From: Paenibacillus wynnii
GTDB lineage: Bacteria; Bacillota; Bacilli; Paenibacillales; Paenibacillaceae
DNA: 64,000 nt
Reading direction: 5' to 3'
Assembly (NCBI RefSeq): GCF_000757885.1
Contig: NZ_JQCR01000003.1
Span: 2,046,001-2,110,000 of the forward strand
The position numbers and the translations under genes are program-made. Numbering within the stretch: the first letter of the stretch is position 1; each line of letters opens with the position of its first letter. The notes beneath the pieces were generated by a model. It was not told the DNA's origin, did no database searches, and was given only the letters and a program-made list of their open reading frames with translations. Positions 44,621-52,826 of this stretch are shown piece by piece.

Positions 44621-44649
44621 AAAAAAAAAAGCAACGGCCTAACGGCCGT
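44621..44649 (-). terminator. Intrinsic terminator after pgmB
   Basis: Stem ACGGCC/GGCCGT followed on the minus strand by a run of ten T. Confidence 0.75.
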
Positions 44650-44676
44650 CACCTGAAATAAATGATTATTCAAAAT

Positions 44677-45309
44677 TCACCCCAATACATGCAAACCAGC
44701 AATGACCTTGTCCGCCTCTTTCAGAACCTCAGGACTTCCAATGCCGACAACCTTCATTCCGGCAGCCTTTCCGGCCTGAACACCAGCTTCAGCATCCTCG
44801 AACACCACGCAGTCTTCCGGCTGCAGTTTCAGCCCTGCGCAGGCCATAAGAAACACCTCAGGATCCGGCTTGGCGAGAGACACCTTGTTTCCATCAATAA
44901 CAACATCAAATAAGTGAGTAATGTTAAGCTTATCTAGTATGAATTCTGCATTTTTACTCGCAGACCCAAGCGCTATGCCTATCCCTCTCTCCCTTAGATC
45001 GGTTAAGTATTTTTTCACTCCAGGCAGCAGTTCTGACTCGTCCAGAGTTGAAATGTATTCTATATACCGACGATTTTTCTTCTCCGCGATAGCAATCTTC
45101 TGCTCGTCAGAGATTTCAACACCGCCGATCTCCAACAAAATATCCAGCGATCTCATCCGACTTACGCCCTTTAGCCGTTCATTGTGTTCTTCAGTAAACT
45201 CAAAGCCGAGTTCCTCTGCAAGCGAGCGCCAAGCGAGAAAATGGTATTTTGCGGTATCCACGATGACACCGTCCAGGTCAAAGATAGCACCTTTCATATG
45301 TTCCAACAT
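44677..45309 (-). CDS. pgmB: Beta-phosphoglucomutase
   Basis: Haloacid dehalogenase-type mutase converting beta-glucose 1-phosphate to glucose 6-phosphate. Motif I is FDLDGVIVDTAKYHFLAW with both aspartates. Then come the cap with GVSRMRSLDILLE, ALGSASKNAEFIL (motif II), KPDPEVFL (motif III Lys) and VVFEDAEAGVQAG. About 210 residues. The frame extends to 45369; ATG 45309 after GAGAGGATA is chosen. It begins 20 bp after the second GH65 gene, completing a phosphorolysis operon, since GH65 inverting phosphorylases release beta-glucose 1-phosphate. Confidence 0.95.
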   Translation of the reverse strand: MLEHMKGAIFDLDGVIVDTAKYHFLAWRSLAEELGFEFTEEHNERLKGVSRMRSLDILLEIGGVEISDEQKIAIAEKKNRRYIEYISTLDESELLPGVKKYLTDLRERGIGIALGSASKNAEFILDKLNITHLFDVVIDGNKVSLAKPDPEVFLMACAGLKLQPEDCVVFEDAEAGVQAGKAAGMKVVGIGSPEVLKEADKVIAGLHVLG

Positions 45310-45329
45310 TATGTTTGTATCCTCTCTGA

Positions 45330-47603
45330 TTATGAATAACGGATCTGCAGTTGCACACCGGGTTGACACATTTCTACTTGTCCGCCAGATACAATAAAGT
45401 TCAAGGCTGACTTATTATCGGCGGAAGCCTGAATAGTAATTTCTTCACGTCCGACATGGAGACGGTAGTTCCCACCCCTCAGAACTACGGGCAACTCCAC
45501 GGACTCCCATTGCTTAGGCATTGAGGGATTCAGGTGAACATCCTCCCCATTAAAATACAGACCTGCAAAGCCTAGAACAGCGGCCATCCAAGCCCCTCCA
45601 TTGGCTGCAGGATGAGTGCCTCCGATATACAGATCGCCCACATACTGCTTGGATTCCCCTGTTAAATCCACCGTGGCTGTTCGCATAAAATAAGGGTAGC
45701 CCCAATCGGGAGCCCCGATATCTGCGGCAACCAATGCGTATATACATGGACTAAGGCTAGAGCCATGCTCAGTACGAGGCTCATAAAATTCCCAATTCGC
45801 TTTTTTAACTTCTTGCGAGAAGGAATGTTTAAAGAGATTAAGCATGAGCACGACGTCGGCTTGCTTCAGAATCGTAGTGGTCGTAGCGAGGCCATTCCCA
45901 CCGCCCCAATACTCATGCTTGTTCAGGACGCGAGACTTCAGATCAGTCAGTGCTACCTCTTCCAGCGTAAAATAGCGGTCAAACTGCTCGATCACAAGGT
46001 TCTCAGTGTTAGGTTGCGGTACATAAAAATGCTCCAGCATCTCCTGAAATTCTGGCAGGAAGGGTCCCTCTTTGAAGGTATCAGTCATAGCTTCGAACGC
46101 TGCCGGGTGATTTGTTCTGAGATAATCAGCTGCTTGTATAGCAATCTCAAGCGTTTCTTTTACCAAAGCGTTCGTAAAGGCATTATTATTCACCCGCTCA
46201 TGGTATTCGTCAGGGCCGGTCACATCCAAGATCTCATAGCGGGCTTTTACAGGATTGTAATAGGCATAGGAATAAAAGAATTTGGCACATTCCCATATCA
46301 CTTCTGCCCCACCGTCCGTCAGCAGACTGTAGTCACCTGTGAATTGTACATACTGCCAGATTCCATGAACCACATCGGCGCTGATATGAACCTGTTTGTC
46401 ACGGAAATACGTACGCATGGGCCGTCCGGTAAAGACATCATTAACATTAAACAAGGTGCAGGCATCATCACCTGTATCCTGGCTTTCCCAGGCGTAAAAA
46501 GCACCCAAAAATCCATATTCAGCAGCTTTACGCTTCGCACCTTCCAAGGTATGAACACGGTACATCATCAAGTTACGGGCAGTAACAGGGTCGCTATGCA
46601 GGAAAAAAGGAAGCATGAACATCTCCGTATCCCAGAACACTGCGCCTTTATATACTTGCCCGGACAATCCTCTTGCTGGAATGGACACCCTTTCCGAATG
46701 GGTTGGGGCTATAATCAACAACTGATAAATACTATATCGCAGAGCAAACTGGGCTTCCTGATCCCCTTTAATGATGACATCGGATAGGGACCACTTGTCT
46801 TCCCATTTCCGTTGGTGAGTCCCGAGTAGGACTTCATATCCTAAATTTACAGCAGCGTTAACCGTTGTTATCGCCTCATTAACGAGAGACTCTGTACCAT
46901 CCAGACCGCTAAATACGGAGACATACTTATACCAAGTATAGGTGACTCCTGCCTGTGCTTTAAACGTGAGCTGACGAAGGAGAGAAGATTCATCGAGGCT
47001 CTGTTCCCCAAAACCGAACACGGCTAGTTCCGCTACAGCCACCGGAACCTTAAGTTCACCCGTTATTGCTGTGGAGATCATAATATGATCCATTGAATTT
47101 TTCTGAAGATCATTCAAATGGGGCCCATTAATATCCCAGACGTCATCGTCAATTCCTGTTTGAATAACTATGGTACAATCACGGGTTGTACACAATGTTA
47201 ATTTGCTCACCATTAGATGAAGATTATCCATGCTGGCAAAACGTTCTGCCGTATACGTAACTGTGCCACCGTCAGGCCTTTTGTAAACCGTCTCCCGGCG
47301 GTGAAGCGCACTTCGTATATCAAGCTCCTGTCTGTGCGATATCACCTCTTGTTCAATCACAGTCAGAGGTTCTCCATCGCATAGTAAGGTTGTGAATAAC
47401 CCATTCGGGGCATTGACAGGCTCACGCCACTGTTGACCGGATTTGTCATACAAACCTGCCAAGGTGACAGCAACCAGCTGCTCCTTACCAAACTCCTCAA
47501 GTGTGCCACGATAGCCCATATATCCGTTCCCGATCATAAACTTGTTCCCGTTCGTCGTTACACGCGCAAGATCGAACCCCGACTCCTCCACTGTCCAGTT
47601 CAC
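45330..47603 (-). CDS. Glycoside hydrolase family 65 disaccharide phosphorylase (second)
   Basis: A 757-residue GH65 enzyme, with N-terminal beta-sandwich, (alpha/alpha)6 barrel and C-terminal jelly roll. The barrel has GAVFWDTEMFMLPFF, EDAEDKA-type loop positions filled by WESQDTGDDA, and the catalytic acid in TGPDEYHERVNNN (about residue 464). The Lys-Gln pair of the motif is conserved (KQADVVLML). It overlaps the preceding GH65 gene by ATGA. The GPDEYHE motif and pgmB next door point to a phosphorylase for an alpha-glucosyl disaccharide such as trehalose, kojibiose or nigerose; I cannot choose. Confidence 0.9.
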   Translation of the reverse strand: MNWTVEESGFDLARVTTNGNKFMIGNGYMGYRGTLEEFGKEQLVAVTLAGLYDKSGQQWREPVNAPNGLFTTLLCDGEPLTVIEQEVISHRQELDIRSALHRRETVYKRPDGGTVTYTAERFASMDNLHLMVSKLTLCTTRDCTIVIQTGIDDDVWDINGPHLNDLQKNSMDHIMISTAITGELKVPVAVAELAVFGFGEQSLDESSLLRQLTFKAQAGVTYTWYKYVSVFSGLDGTESLVNEAITTVNAAVNLGYEVLLGTHQRKWEDKWSLSDVIIKGDQEAQFALRYSIYQLLIIAPTHSERVSIPARGLSGQVYKGAVFWDTEMFMLPFFLHSDPVTARNLMMYRVHTLEGAKRKAAEYGFLGAFYAWESQDTGDDACTLFNVNDVFTGRPMRTYFRDKQVHISADVVHGIWQYVQFTGDYSLLTDGGAEVIWECAKFFYSYAYYNPVKARYEILDVTGPDEYHERVNNNAFTNALVKETLEIAIQAADYLRTNHPAAFEAMTDTFKEGPFLPEFQEMLEHFYVPQPNTENLVIEQFDRYFTLEEVALTDLKSRVLNKHEYWGGGNGLATTTTILKQADVVLMLNLFKHSFSQEVKKANWEFYEPRTEHGSSLSPCIYALVAADIGAPDWGYPYFMRTATVDLTGESKQYVGDLYIGGTHPAANGGAWMAAVLGFAGLYFNGEDVHLNPSMPKQWESVELPVVLRGGNYRLHVGREEITIQASADNKSALNFIVSGGQVEMCQPGVQLQIRYS

Positions 47604-49906
47604 TTGACCGCCATCCCCTTACCCAATGGAAGTTCCGCTCCGGTAGCATTAACTAGAAGCTTTTGTCCGTATACTAAGACTTCTGCACTTCCGCCTGTTA
47701 CAGCTGTAAGACTTACTTTGCTCTGATCTACTGCAACACGCAGCAATACGCCCTCGTATAGAACTTGGAAGCTGTAAGATGTCCATTTCTCGGGCAGAGA
47801 GGGCTGGAACGAAAGTACTGAACCGTCCGAGCGCATGCCCCCAAAGCCATACACAATATTCATCCAAGCGGCTGCGATCGAAGTGGTATGAAGACCTTCA
47901 CGCGTGTTGCGGTTGTAGTTATCCAGATCCAGCCGGGTAGCGAACTCAAAGAACTTATAAGCTTCATCAGGCTTGCCGATTTCTGCTGCCAGTATCGAAT
48001 GAATAGAAGGTGATAAAGAGGACTCATGGATGCATCTCGGCTCGTAGTATTCATAGTTGGCAAGCTTGGATTCCTTAGAGAACTGTCCGCTGTATAAGAA
48101 CATGAACATTAACACGTCCGGCTGCTTGATCATGTCGTACCGATACAATCGGTCATAGGACCAATTCGAGTAAAGCGGGAATTCGGTAACCGGTATAGAG
48201 TGGATGTCCATATGCGGCATATCAAAAAATCCATCGTGTTCTTCATATACGCCACTTTCCGGGTCCTGAGGTATGCGCATACGTTCTGCTTTGTCACTCC
48301 AGTCATCCAATTCTTGTTCTTCTAGCCCGGTTTTAAGGGTGATCTCGGCGAAGACCTCTGGTGCTGCAAGCTTCATCTCCCGAATACTATCCAGCGTATA
48401 TTCGAATGATTTTTTGGCCATTAGATTGATATAGCAATTGTTATTGACCATCAACTGGAACTCATCCGGGCCCATAACACCGTAGTAGCCGTACTCTCCG
48501 CTCCGTTGACCCCATTGACCGCGTGTAGCATAGAAACGGCTGATCTGGATCAACATCTCCACACCTTTGCTGAACAAGAAGTCCCGATCTCCAGTAATGT
48601 TGACATAGTGCCAAATTCCGTAGGAGACAGCCGTGCCCACGTGCAGCTGTAAGTTGGAGTGCTGCCATAGATCACAGCTTTCGGTTCCATCTATAGTAGC
48701 AATAGGATAACAAGCACCCTTACAATCCACATCTTCCGCCCGTTGCATGGCTTGGGATAGGGTTTTGTATCGGAACTCTAATAGGCTCTTCGCCGCTTTG
48801 GGATTATTGAACATATAGAAGGGAAGGCAATAGGATTCCGTATCCCAAAAGGCTAACCCGCGGTACACTTCACCAGTCAGCCCTTTAGCACCAATGTTGA
48901 ATCCCGGATGATCTCCGTGGTAGGTCTGATAGAGCTGAAAGATACAAAAACGGATGCCCTGCTGGTTCTCGGGATCACCTTCGATTTGAATATCGCTGGT
49001 CTCCCATATCCCGCTCCAATAGGACGCCTGATCGGAAAATACAACGGAAGCTTCCAGCTTCCCGGTTGTGATGGTCAACTCCATCCCTTCCTGCCACAGA
49101 TCATAAGCCGACTTGGAGGAATCCGTATCGGAACAATTGACAGCAAGTTTAGTAAAGTGTGTCGACTCCCCTTGGGTCAGCTCCATGCTGAATCTTTGAC
49201 CGATAAATTTATCCTTTACTACCCGAGTGGTATTCAATGTCTGAGGAGATTGCAGGGTGAAAGCAGAGAACAGCTTGTTTCCTGTATTCACTGTGCTTGC
49301 CATAATGGCTGATATTTCATCTGATTCACTGGTGCAGAGGACATTCCACATATTCTCGCCTCGCTCCTCGTGGATAATTCCAAAATCCAGACCGGAGCAC
49401 ACTTCGATACTTCCTGAGAAGTTAAGAGGCTTGAATGTTACCTGCTGCAGACCTAAATGGGTCATGGTCATACTGACCAGTCGAGTAAAGGTAATATGAA
49501 GGCTTTTCCCACTCTCTAGATGCCAAACCAGATCCCTCTGATACGTCCCCGTCTGGAAATCAAGCCGCCTGGTATAATCCGAAATTTTACTGCGGGCCAG
49601 ATCCAACGTTTCCCCCTCTAATGAAATTCGAGTGTATAGCCAATCAACGGAATTGACCATGTAACGAAGCGAAGTAATAATACCTTTATAATGTTTGCCG
49701 ATATCCAATTGTTCATTAAGGCCATTGAAATAACTGCCGAGCAGCATATCACCGCTATACCCTTCTTCGGCATATCCCCGTACACCCATATACTCATTTC
49801 CAAGTGAAAAAATAGATTCTGAGGTCCGGTTCCGTTCCGGATCAAAGCCCTCTTCAATAATTGCCCACGGATCTACTTTTAAATATTTGTCCGCTACTTT
49901 AGCCAT
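47600..49906 (-). CDS. Glycoside hydrolase family 65 disaccharide phosphorylase (first)
   Basis: About 768 residues with the same three-domain plan. Barrel motifs are LAFWDTESYCLPFYMF, the catalytic acid in MGPDEFQLMVNNN (about residue 478), and KQPDVLMFMFLY. The position after the acid is F-Q where the second enzyme has Y-H, so the two probably differ in aglycone preference. The frame opens to 50146, but ATG 49906 (AKVADKYLKVDPWAI) follows AGGAGAAATC and is the start. It is the first gene of the GH65-GH65-pgmB operon. A terminator-like hairpin and an Fnr-type box lie upstream. Confidence 0.9.
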   Translation of the reverse strand: MAKVADKYLKVDPWAIIEEGFDPERNRTSESIFSLGNEYMGVRGYAEEGYSGDMLLGSYFNGLNEQLDIGKHYKGIITSLRYMVNSVDWLYTRISLEGETLDLARSKISDYTRRLDFQTGTYQRDLVWHLESGKSLHITFTRLVSMTMTHLGLQQVTFKPLNFSGSIEVCSGLDFGIIHEERGENMWNVLCTSESDEISAIMASTVNTGNKLFSAFTLQSPQTLNTTRVVKDKFIGQRFSMELTQGESTHFTKLAVNCSDTDSSKSAYDLWQEGMELTITTGKLEASVVFSDQASYWSGIWETSDIQIEGDPENQQGIRFCIFQLYQTYHGDHPGFNIGAKGLTGEVYRGLAFWDTESYCLPFYMFNNPKAAKSLLEFRYKTLSQAMQRAEDVDCKGACYPIATIDGTESCDLWQHSNLQLHVGTAVSYGIWHYVNITGDRDFLFSKGVEMLIQISRFYATRGQWGQRSGEYGYYGVMGPDEFQLMVNNNCYINLMAKKSFEYTLDSIREMKLAAPEVFAEITLKTGLEEQELDDWSDKAERMRIPQDPESGVYEEHDGFFDMPHMDIHSIPVTEFPLYSNWSYDRLYRYDMIKQPDVLMFMFLYSGQFSKESKLANYEYYEPRCIHESSLSPSIHSILAAEIGKPDEAYKFFEFATRLDLDNYNRNTREGLHTTSIAAAWMNIVYGFGGMRSDGSVLSFQPSLPEKWTSYSFQVLYEGVLLRVAVDQSKVSLTAVTGGSAEVLVYGQKLLVNATGAELPLGKGMAVK

Positions 49907-50067
49907 GTATGATTTCTCCTTTGTCTTGGGTTCTATCCGCCTGCTCTTCCTGTCCTTCAAGATAAGCCGGGCGCTCACTTCCAAGAATAGCTCTAGAACT
50001 TGAAGCAGCCAATGTGCTGAAATCATCCGTTTATGTCTATTTATACGGAGTTGCAATAACAGAACAT

Positions 50068-50113
50068 AAAAAAGAAGCTGGAAACCATTCTCTGTGAATG
50101 TTGGTCGCCAGCT
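50068..50113 (-). terminator. Terminator-like hairpin in the GH65 operon leader
   Basis: On the minus strand AGCTGG...CCAGCT encloses ACCA/CATTC-GAATG/TGGT pairing and is followed by TCTTTTTT. It lies about 160 nt before the GH65 start and after the putative promoter, where a simple terminator has no upstream gene to serve. Confidence 0.65.
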
Positions 50114-50160
50114 GTTAATATTTGAAGTTGAACGTGCTATATACACCTATTTTACGAGAA

Positions 50161-50201
50161 ATCATATTAAATCTCACACCTTTGAAGTGAAAATAATCAC
50201 A
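50161..50201. promoter_or_regulatory. Fnr-type box between the GH65 operon and fnr
   Basis: AGTGAAAATAATCACA (50186-50201) differs from TGTGA-N6-TCACA by one base. On the minus strand a -10-like TATGAT (50161-50166) puts its centre about 39.5 bp upstream, favouring activation of the GH65 operon. On the plus strand it lies about 80 bp upstream of the start implied by TATAAT at 50262-50267 before fnr. Confidence 0.6.
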
Positions 50202-50261
50202 ATGTTAAAAAATTCGACACTTTTTACGCAAATTTATTACCCATTAAGAGGTATTCCAAGG

Positions 50262-50267
50262 TATAAT
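50262..50267 (+). promoter_or_regulatory. Probable -10 element of fnr
   Basis: TATAAT, 53 bp before the chosen fnr start. No good -35 was seen. Confidence 0.45.
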
Positions 50268-50314
50268 TAATTTAAAATTTACTAAAAAATGAGGGAATAA
50301 AGGGGATGTCGATT

Positions 50315-51031
50315 ATGAAGGAACATTACAATGTTATCGAAGCCCGCGGAAATACAAACTGTTTCTCCGAACAGAATTTTAACAGACTTCTAGTTACAAT
50401 GAAAGAACGCATGGTACCAGAGGGTTCACACCTGTTCTGGGAAGGCGACTTTTCGGATAAATTGTTTTATATCAAACGTGGACGTGTGAAATTAACCAAA
50501 TCTACAGACGAAGGTAAAGAATTAATTCTGTATATGTATCAAGCCGGCGATATGGTAGGCCAAGCTGACCCGTTCTTCAGTACGAAGCACAGTTTCACTG
50601 CGGAAGTAATCGAGGAAAGCGAAGTAGGTGTTATCGAACAAAAGGATCTGGAGATTCTGATCTGCCAGCATTGCGACTTTGCCATTGACTTCATGAAATG
50701 GATGGGTATCCACCACAGACTGACACAAACTAAATTCCGTGATTTGATGATGTATGGTAAGCCGGGAGCTCTCTGCTCTACATTGATCCGACTGGGCAAT
50801 ACGTATGGTGAGAAGAGCGGTGAGAACATACTGATTAACAAAAAGATAACGCATACCGACTTATCCAATATGATCGGTGCTACCCGTGAGAGTGTTAACC
50901 GGATGCTTAGCGATCTTCGTAAGAAAGATGCAGTTGAATATGAGAACGGTATGATTGTGATTAAGGATCTCGGCATGCTCCAAGACATTTGCCATTGCGA
51001 ATTGTGTCCGAACGAAATTTGCCGAATTTAA
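50315..51031 (+). CDS. fnr: Crp/Fnr-family oxygen-sensing regulator (Fnr)
   Basis: Global regulator of anaerobic genes. The cyclic-nucleotide-binding-like fold (about 20-130) has GSHLFWEGDFSDKLFYI and LYMYQAGDMVG. The Crp-type helix-turn-helix is at about 180-220 (THTDLSNMIGATRESVNRML). The C-terminal tail CHCELCPNEICRI holds CxxCx4C at residues 228, 231 and 236. This closely matches the C-terminal cluster ligands of Bacillus Fnr (227, 230, 235), not the N-terminal set of E. coli. The frame opens at 50306; ATG 50315 has better spacing to AAAGGGG. The gene sits amid its probable targets. Confidence 0.93.
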   Translation: MKEHYNVIEARGNTNCFSEQNFNRLLVTMKERMVPEGSHLFWEGDFSDKLFYIKRGRVKLTKSTDEGKELILYMYQAGDMVGQADPFFSTKHSFTAEVIEESEVGVIEQKDLEILICQHCDFAIDFMKWMGIHHRLTQTKFRDLMMYGKPGALCSTLIRLGNTYGEKSGENILINKKITHTDLSNMIGATRESVNRMLSDLRKKDAVEYENGMIVIKDLGMLQDICHCELCPNEICRI

Positions 51032-51187
51032 TTTCCTTTTAACATTACCCTCTATTCTCCTCATTGAAACATATATGGCCCAGTTATTGTTCGATTCATA
51101 AAATAGAGTGGTCAAAGGCGTCCGGATACTGGCGTCTTTTTTTCTATGTTCATATACTACCCCTCCCTTAAATCATACATTAGGAAA
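51032..51187. other. Downstream region of fnr
   Basis: A T7 run follows GGCGTC at about 51133-51146, but its two GGCGTC copies are direct, not inverted, so it is not a clean terminator. Nothing else was seen before the IS-derived element. Confidence 0.4.
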
Positions 51188-51270
51188 AAGGGGCTGTCCT
51201 ATAAGCCATGAAAAGGCTACTTGGGACGGCCCCGCTGTTTTTGAGTCGGATTGACTTGTGCACATGGTGT

Positions 51271-51401
51271 GGACGCTCCACGAACGGACCGTTGCTACAA
51301 TCGCTGTTGTGTCCAGATTTTAATTATTCCCCTTAGCGGTGAAAATCCGGACACAAAGGCGAACGCTACCGCTTTTCCACAATCGTTCCGTCCTCTCCGC
51401 T
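51271..51401 (+). repeat. Palindromic dispersed repeat, copy D
   Basis: Core arms 51307-51321 and 51342-51356 (15 bp, one A-C mismatch at the same position as in copy A). The stem reads TTGTGTCC/GGACACAA where copy A has TGGTCTCC/GGAGACCA: paired changes. The loop CCCCTTAGCGGTG is identical to copy A. Confidence 0.85.
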
Positions 51402-51445
51402 ACTTTTAGCGGAATCCGTTCCAAAATCTTCTCTAAAAACAGCAA

Positions 51446-51508
51446 AAAGAAACCTCTCTTTGGTAAAATGGAGTTACCAAACAACCATTTCTTAGGAGAG
51501 GTTTCTTT
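51446..51508 (+). repeat. Double hairpin enclosing an ATG in the IS1182-derived element
   Basis: Outer 13-bp perfect arms AAAGAAACCTCTC and GAGAGGTTTCTTT. Inner 8-bp perfect arms TTTGGTAA and TTACCAAA around AATGGAG. Homologous hairpins flank the transposase start in the first element and accompany repeat copy C. Confidence 0.75.
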
Positions 51509-51528
51509 TGTACATTCGAAAGCGAGCC

Positions 51529-51565
51529 AGTCTCCAATAACCTGGAGACTGGCTCGCTTTTTAGC
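51529..51565 (+). terminator. Terminator inside the IS1182-derived element
   Basis: Perfect stem AAAGCGAGCCAGTCTCC with its complement around a short AATAACC loop, followed by TTTTTAGC. Confidence 0.8.
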
Positions 51566-51612
51566 TTTTAAGGCTTTGAAGTACAAAAAGCTATTTCATT
51601 CGTCAAAAATAT

Positions 51613-52449
51613 TTACTTTTGAGACAGCCCCTTGTTTTTGTTTTGATCGTTTGCTGAAATTAGAGGTTTTTGAATGCCACGCACAGGTGAGATAAGCCAG
51701 TAAGCCATACCCACGAACACTGCGCCGCCGATCATGTTACCCAATGTTACAGGGATCATATTATGCAGCCACCCTGCAAACGTAATAGTTTCCGGGTGAT
51801 TTGGAAGAATAAGAGCTACGCTAAGCAGTGTCATATTAGCCACACTATGCTCATAGCCACTGGCGATAAAGGCGAACAGACACCACCAGATCAAGATAAG
51901 CTTGGCTGCTTCACTCTTGGCACGGGAGGACATCCATATCGCCAAGCATACCAGCCAGTTACAGAGAATGCCGCGGAAGAACAGTTCCGAGAATGGAAGG
52001 CTCATTTTTTTGGCGGATGCTGCAAAGATTAAGTGCTCTGGTGGCGCCACACTGAACAATCCGGTACCTCGAATTAAAAGGGCAAGAATCACAGCACCTC
52101 CAACATTACCGATGAACACAAGAACCCAGTTCTTAAGAGTATCCGAAATACTTGTTCTGCCCGCAAGGGTACTTACGGTAAAGAACATGTTATTTCCAGT
52201 AAACAGCTCTGAGCCTGCAAAGATTACAAGGGTCAAAGCGATACCGAAGGAGGTACCCATTACAAGAGGTTGAAAAGGTGATTTGGCCGCTGCCAGTGGT
52301 GCTCCCAATGAGAAGATAAGGATAATACCAATACCTACATAAGCCCCTGCCAGCAGAGCCGCCAGGAAATACCTGGGCCAGCTTTCGTTCATTTTGTCCC
52401 GCTTACTGACTGCTGCTTCTACGATGTTCTCTACACTTTGAGTAAACAT
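51613..52449 (-). CDS. nirC: Formate/nitrite transporter (FNT family, NirC-like)
   Basis: A pentameric-channel family member, 278 residues with six membrane segments. Family signatures are FIGNVGGAVILALL, GILCNWLVCLAIWM and GYEHSVANM. It is the last gene after nirB and nirD, so nitrite is the likely substrate, although formate is also possible given pfl nearby. The last six codons (KGLSQK) and the TAA are supplied by the end of the adjacent IS1182-derived element, so the natural C terminus was replaced. ATG after GGGGTGG. Confidence 0.93.
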   Translation of the reverse strand: MFTQSVENIVEAAVSKRDKMNESWPRYFLAALLAGAYVGIGIILIFSLGAPLAAAKSPFQPLVMGTSFGIALTLVIFAGSELFTGNNMFFTVSTLAGRTSISDTLKNWVLVFIGNVGGAVILALLIRGTGLFSVAPPEHLIFAASAKKMSLPFSELFFRGILCNWLVCLAIWMSSRAKSEAAKLILIWWCLFAFIASGYEHSVANMTLLSVALILPNHPETITFAGWLHNMIPVTLGNMIGGAVFVGMAYWLISPVRGIQKPLISANDQNKNKGLSQK

Positions 52450-52476
52450 ATTCCACCCCGTCGTCTATTTATATAA

Positions 52477-52797
52477 TTATATGCTAACCGTCACCAAGTC
52501 CCCATCTATTGTAACAGGGTATGTCAATACTCTTCCATGATCCGGAGCTTGAACATCACCTGTTCGAAGATCAATTTTCCAGTCATACAGCGGATCGTAC
52601 AAGTAGTACCCGGAAACCATACCCTCAGCCAAAGGTCCACCTTTGGGGTGAGGACTAGAATTCTCTAACGCATAGACAGTTCCGTCAGAGGTACGAAATA
52701 TGGCCAGCTCTACATTTCCAGCGATCACCACACGTCCGATCTGCAGTAGAAAGTCCTGCACAGTGCCTACCGCATACTTTTGCTTTGTCAATTCCAT
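52477..52797 (-). CDS. nirD: Nitrite reductase small subunit NirD
   Basis: A Rieske-fold subunit of the assimilatory/ammonifying NADH nitrite reductase, 106 residues. The Rieske ligand positions are not preserved: the segments read SPHPKGGPLAEG and YDPLYDWKIDL, with no cysteines. This is usual for NirD, which keeps the fold without the 2Fe-2S cluster. It lies 29 bp downstream of nirB. Ribosome site AGGAGAG. Confidence 0.94.
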   Translation of the reverse strand: MELTKQKYAVGTVQDFLLQIGRVVIAGNVELAIFRTSDGTVYALENSSPHPKGGPLAEGMVSGYYLYDPLYDWKIDLRTGDVQAPDHGRVLTYPVTIDGDLVTVSI

Positions 52798-52826
52798 CGT
52801 TTTCTCTCCTTTTGGGTAGCTTTCAG

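Larger units (their letters stand above)
51188..51633 (+). mobile_element. IS1182-derived internal-deletion element (MITE-like, about 446 bp)
   Basis: Bounded by inverted ends AAGGGGCTGTC (51188-51198) and GACAGCCCCTT (51623-51633). In order it holds a short hairpin, palindromic repeat D, a second hairpin with an ATG in its loop, and a terminator (51529-51565). This is the non-coding frame of the IS at 1180-2538 with the whole transposase gene removed. A short frame runs from the ATG at 51468, but it is not a transposase. Its right end lies inside nirC. Confidence 0.82.

Noticed and set aside
45765..46787. Plus-strand ORF of 340 codons opposite the second GH65 gene
   Set aside because: Mirror of GH65 codon structure; the minus-strand frame has full family motifs.
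51339..51695. Plus-strand ORF of 118 codons over the IS1182-derived element
   Set aside because: Runs through palindromes and a terminator and into the nirC antisense; no protein features.
52477..52797. NirD as a cluster-binding Rieske protein
   Set aside because: Both ligand boxes lack cysteine; this is normal for NirD, not a defect.
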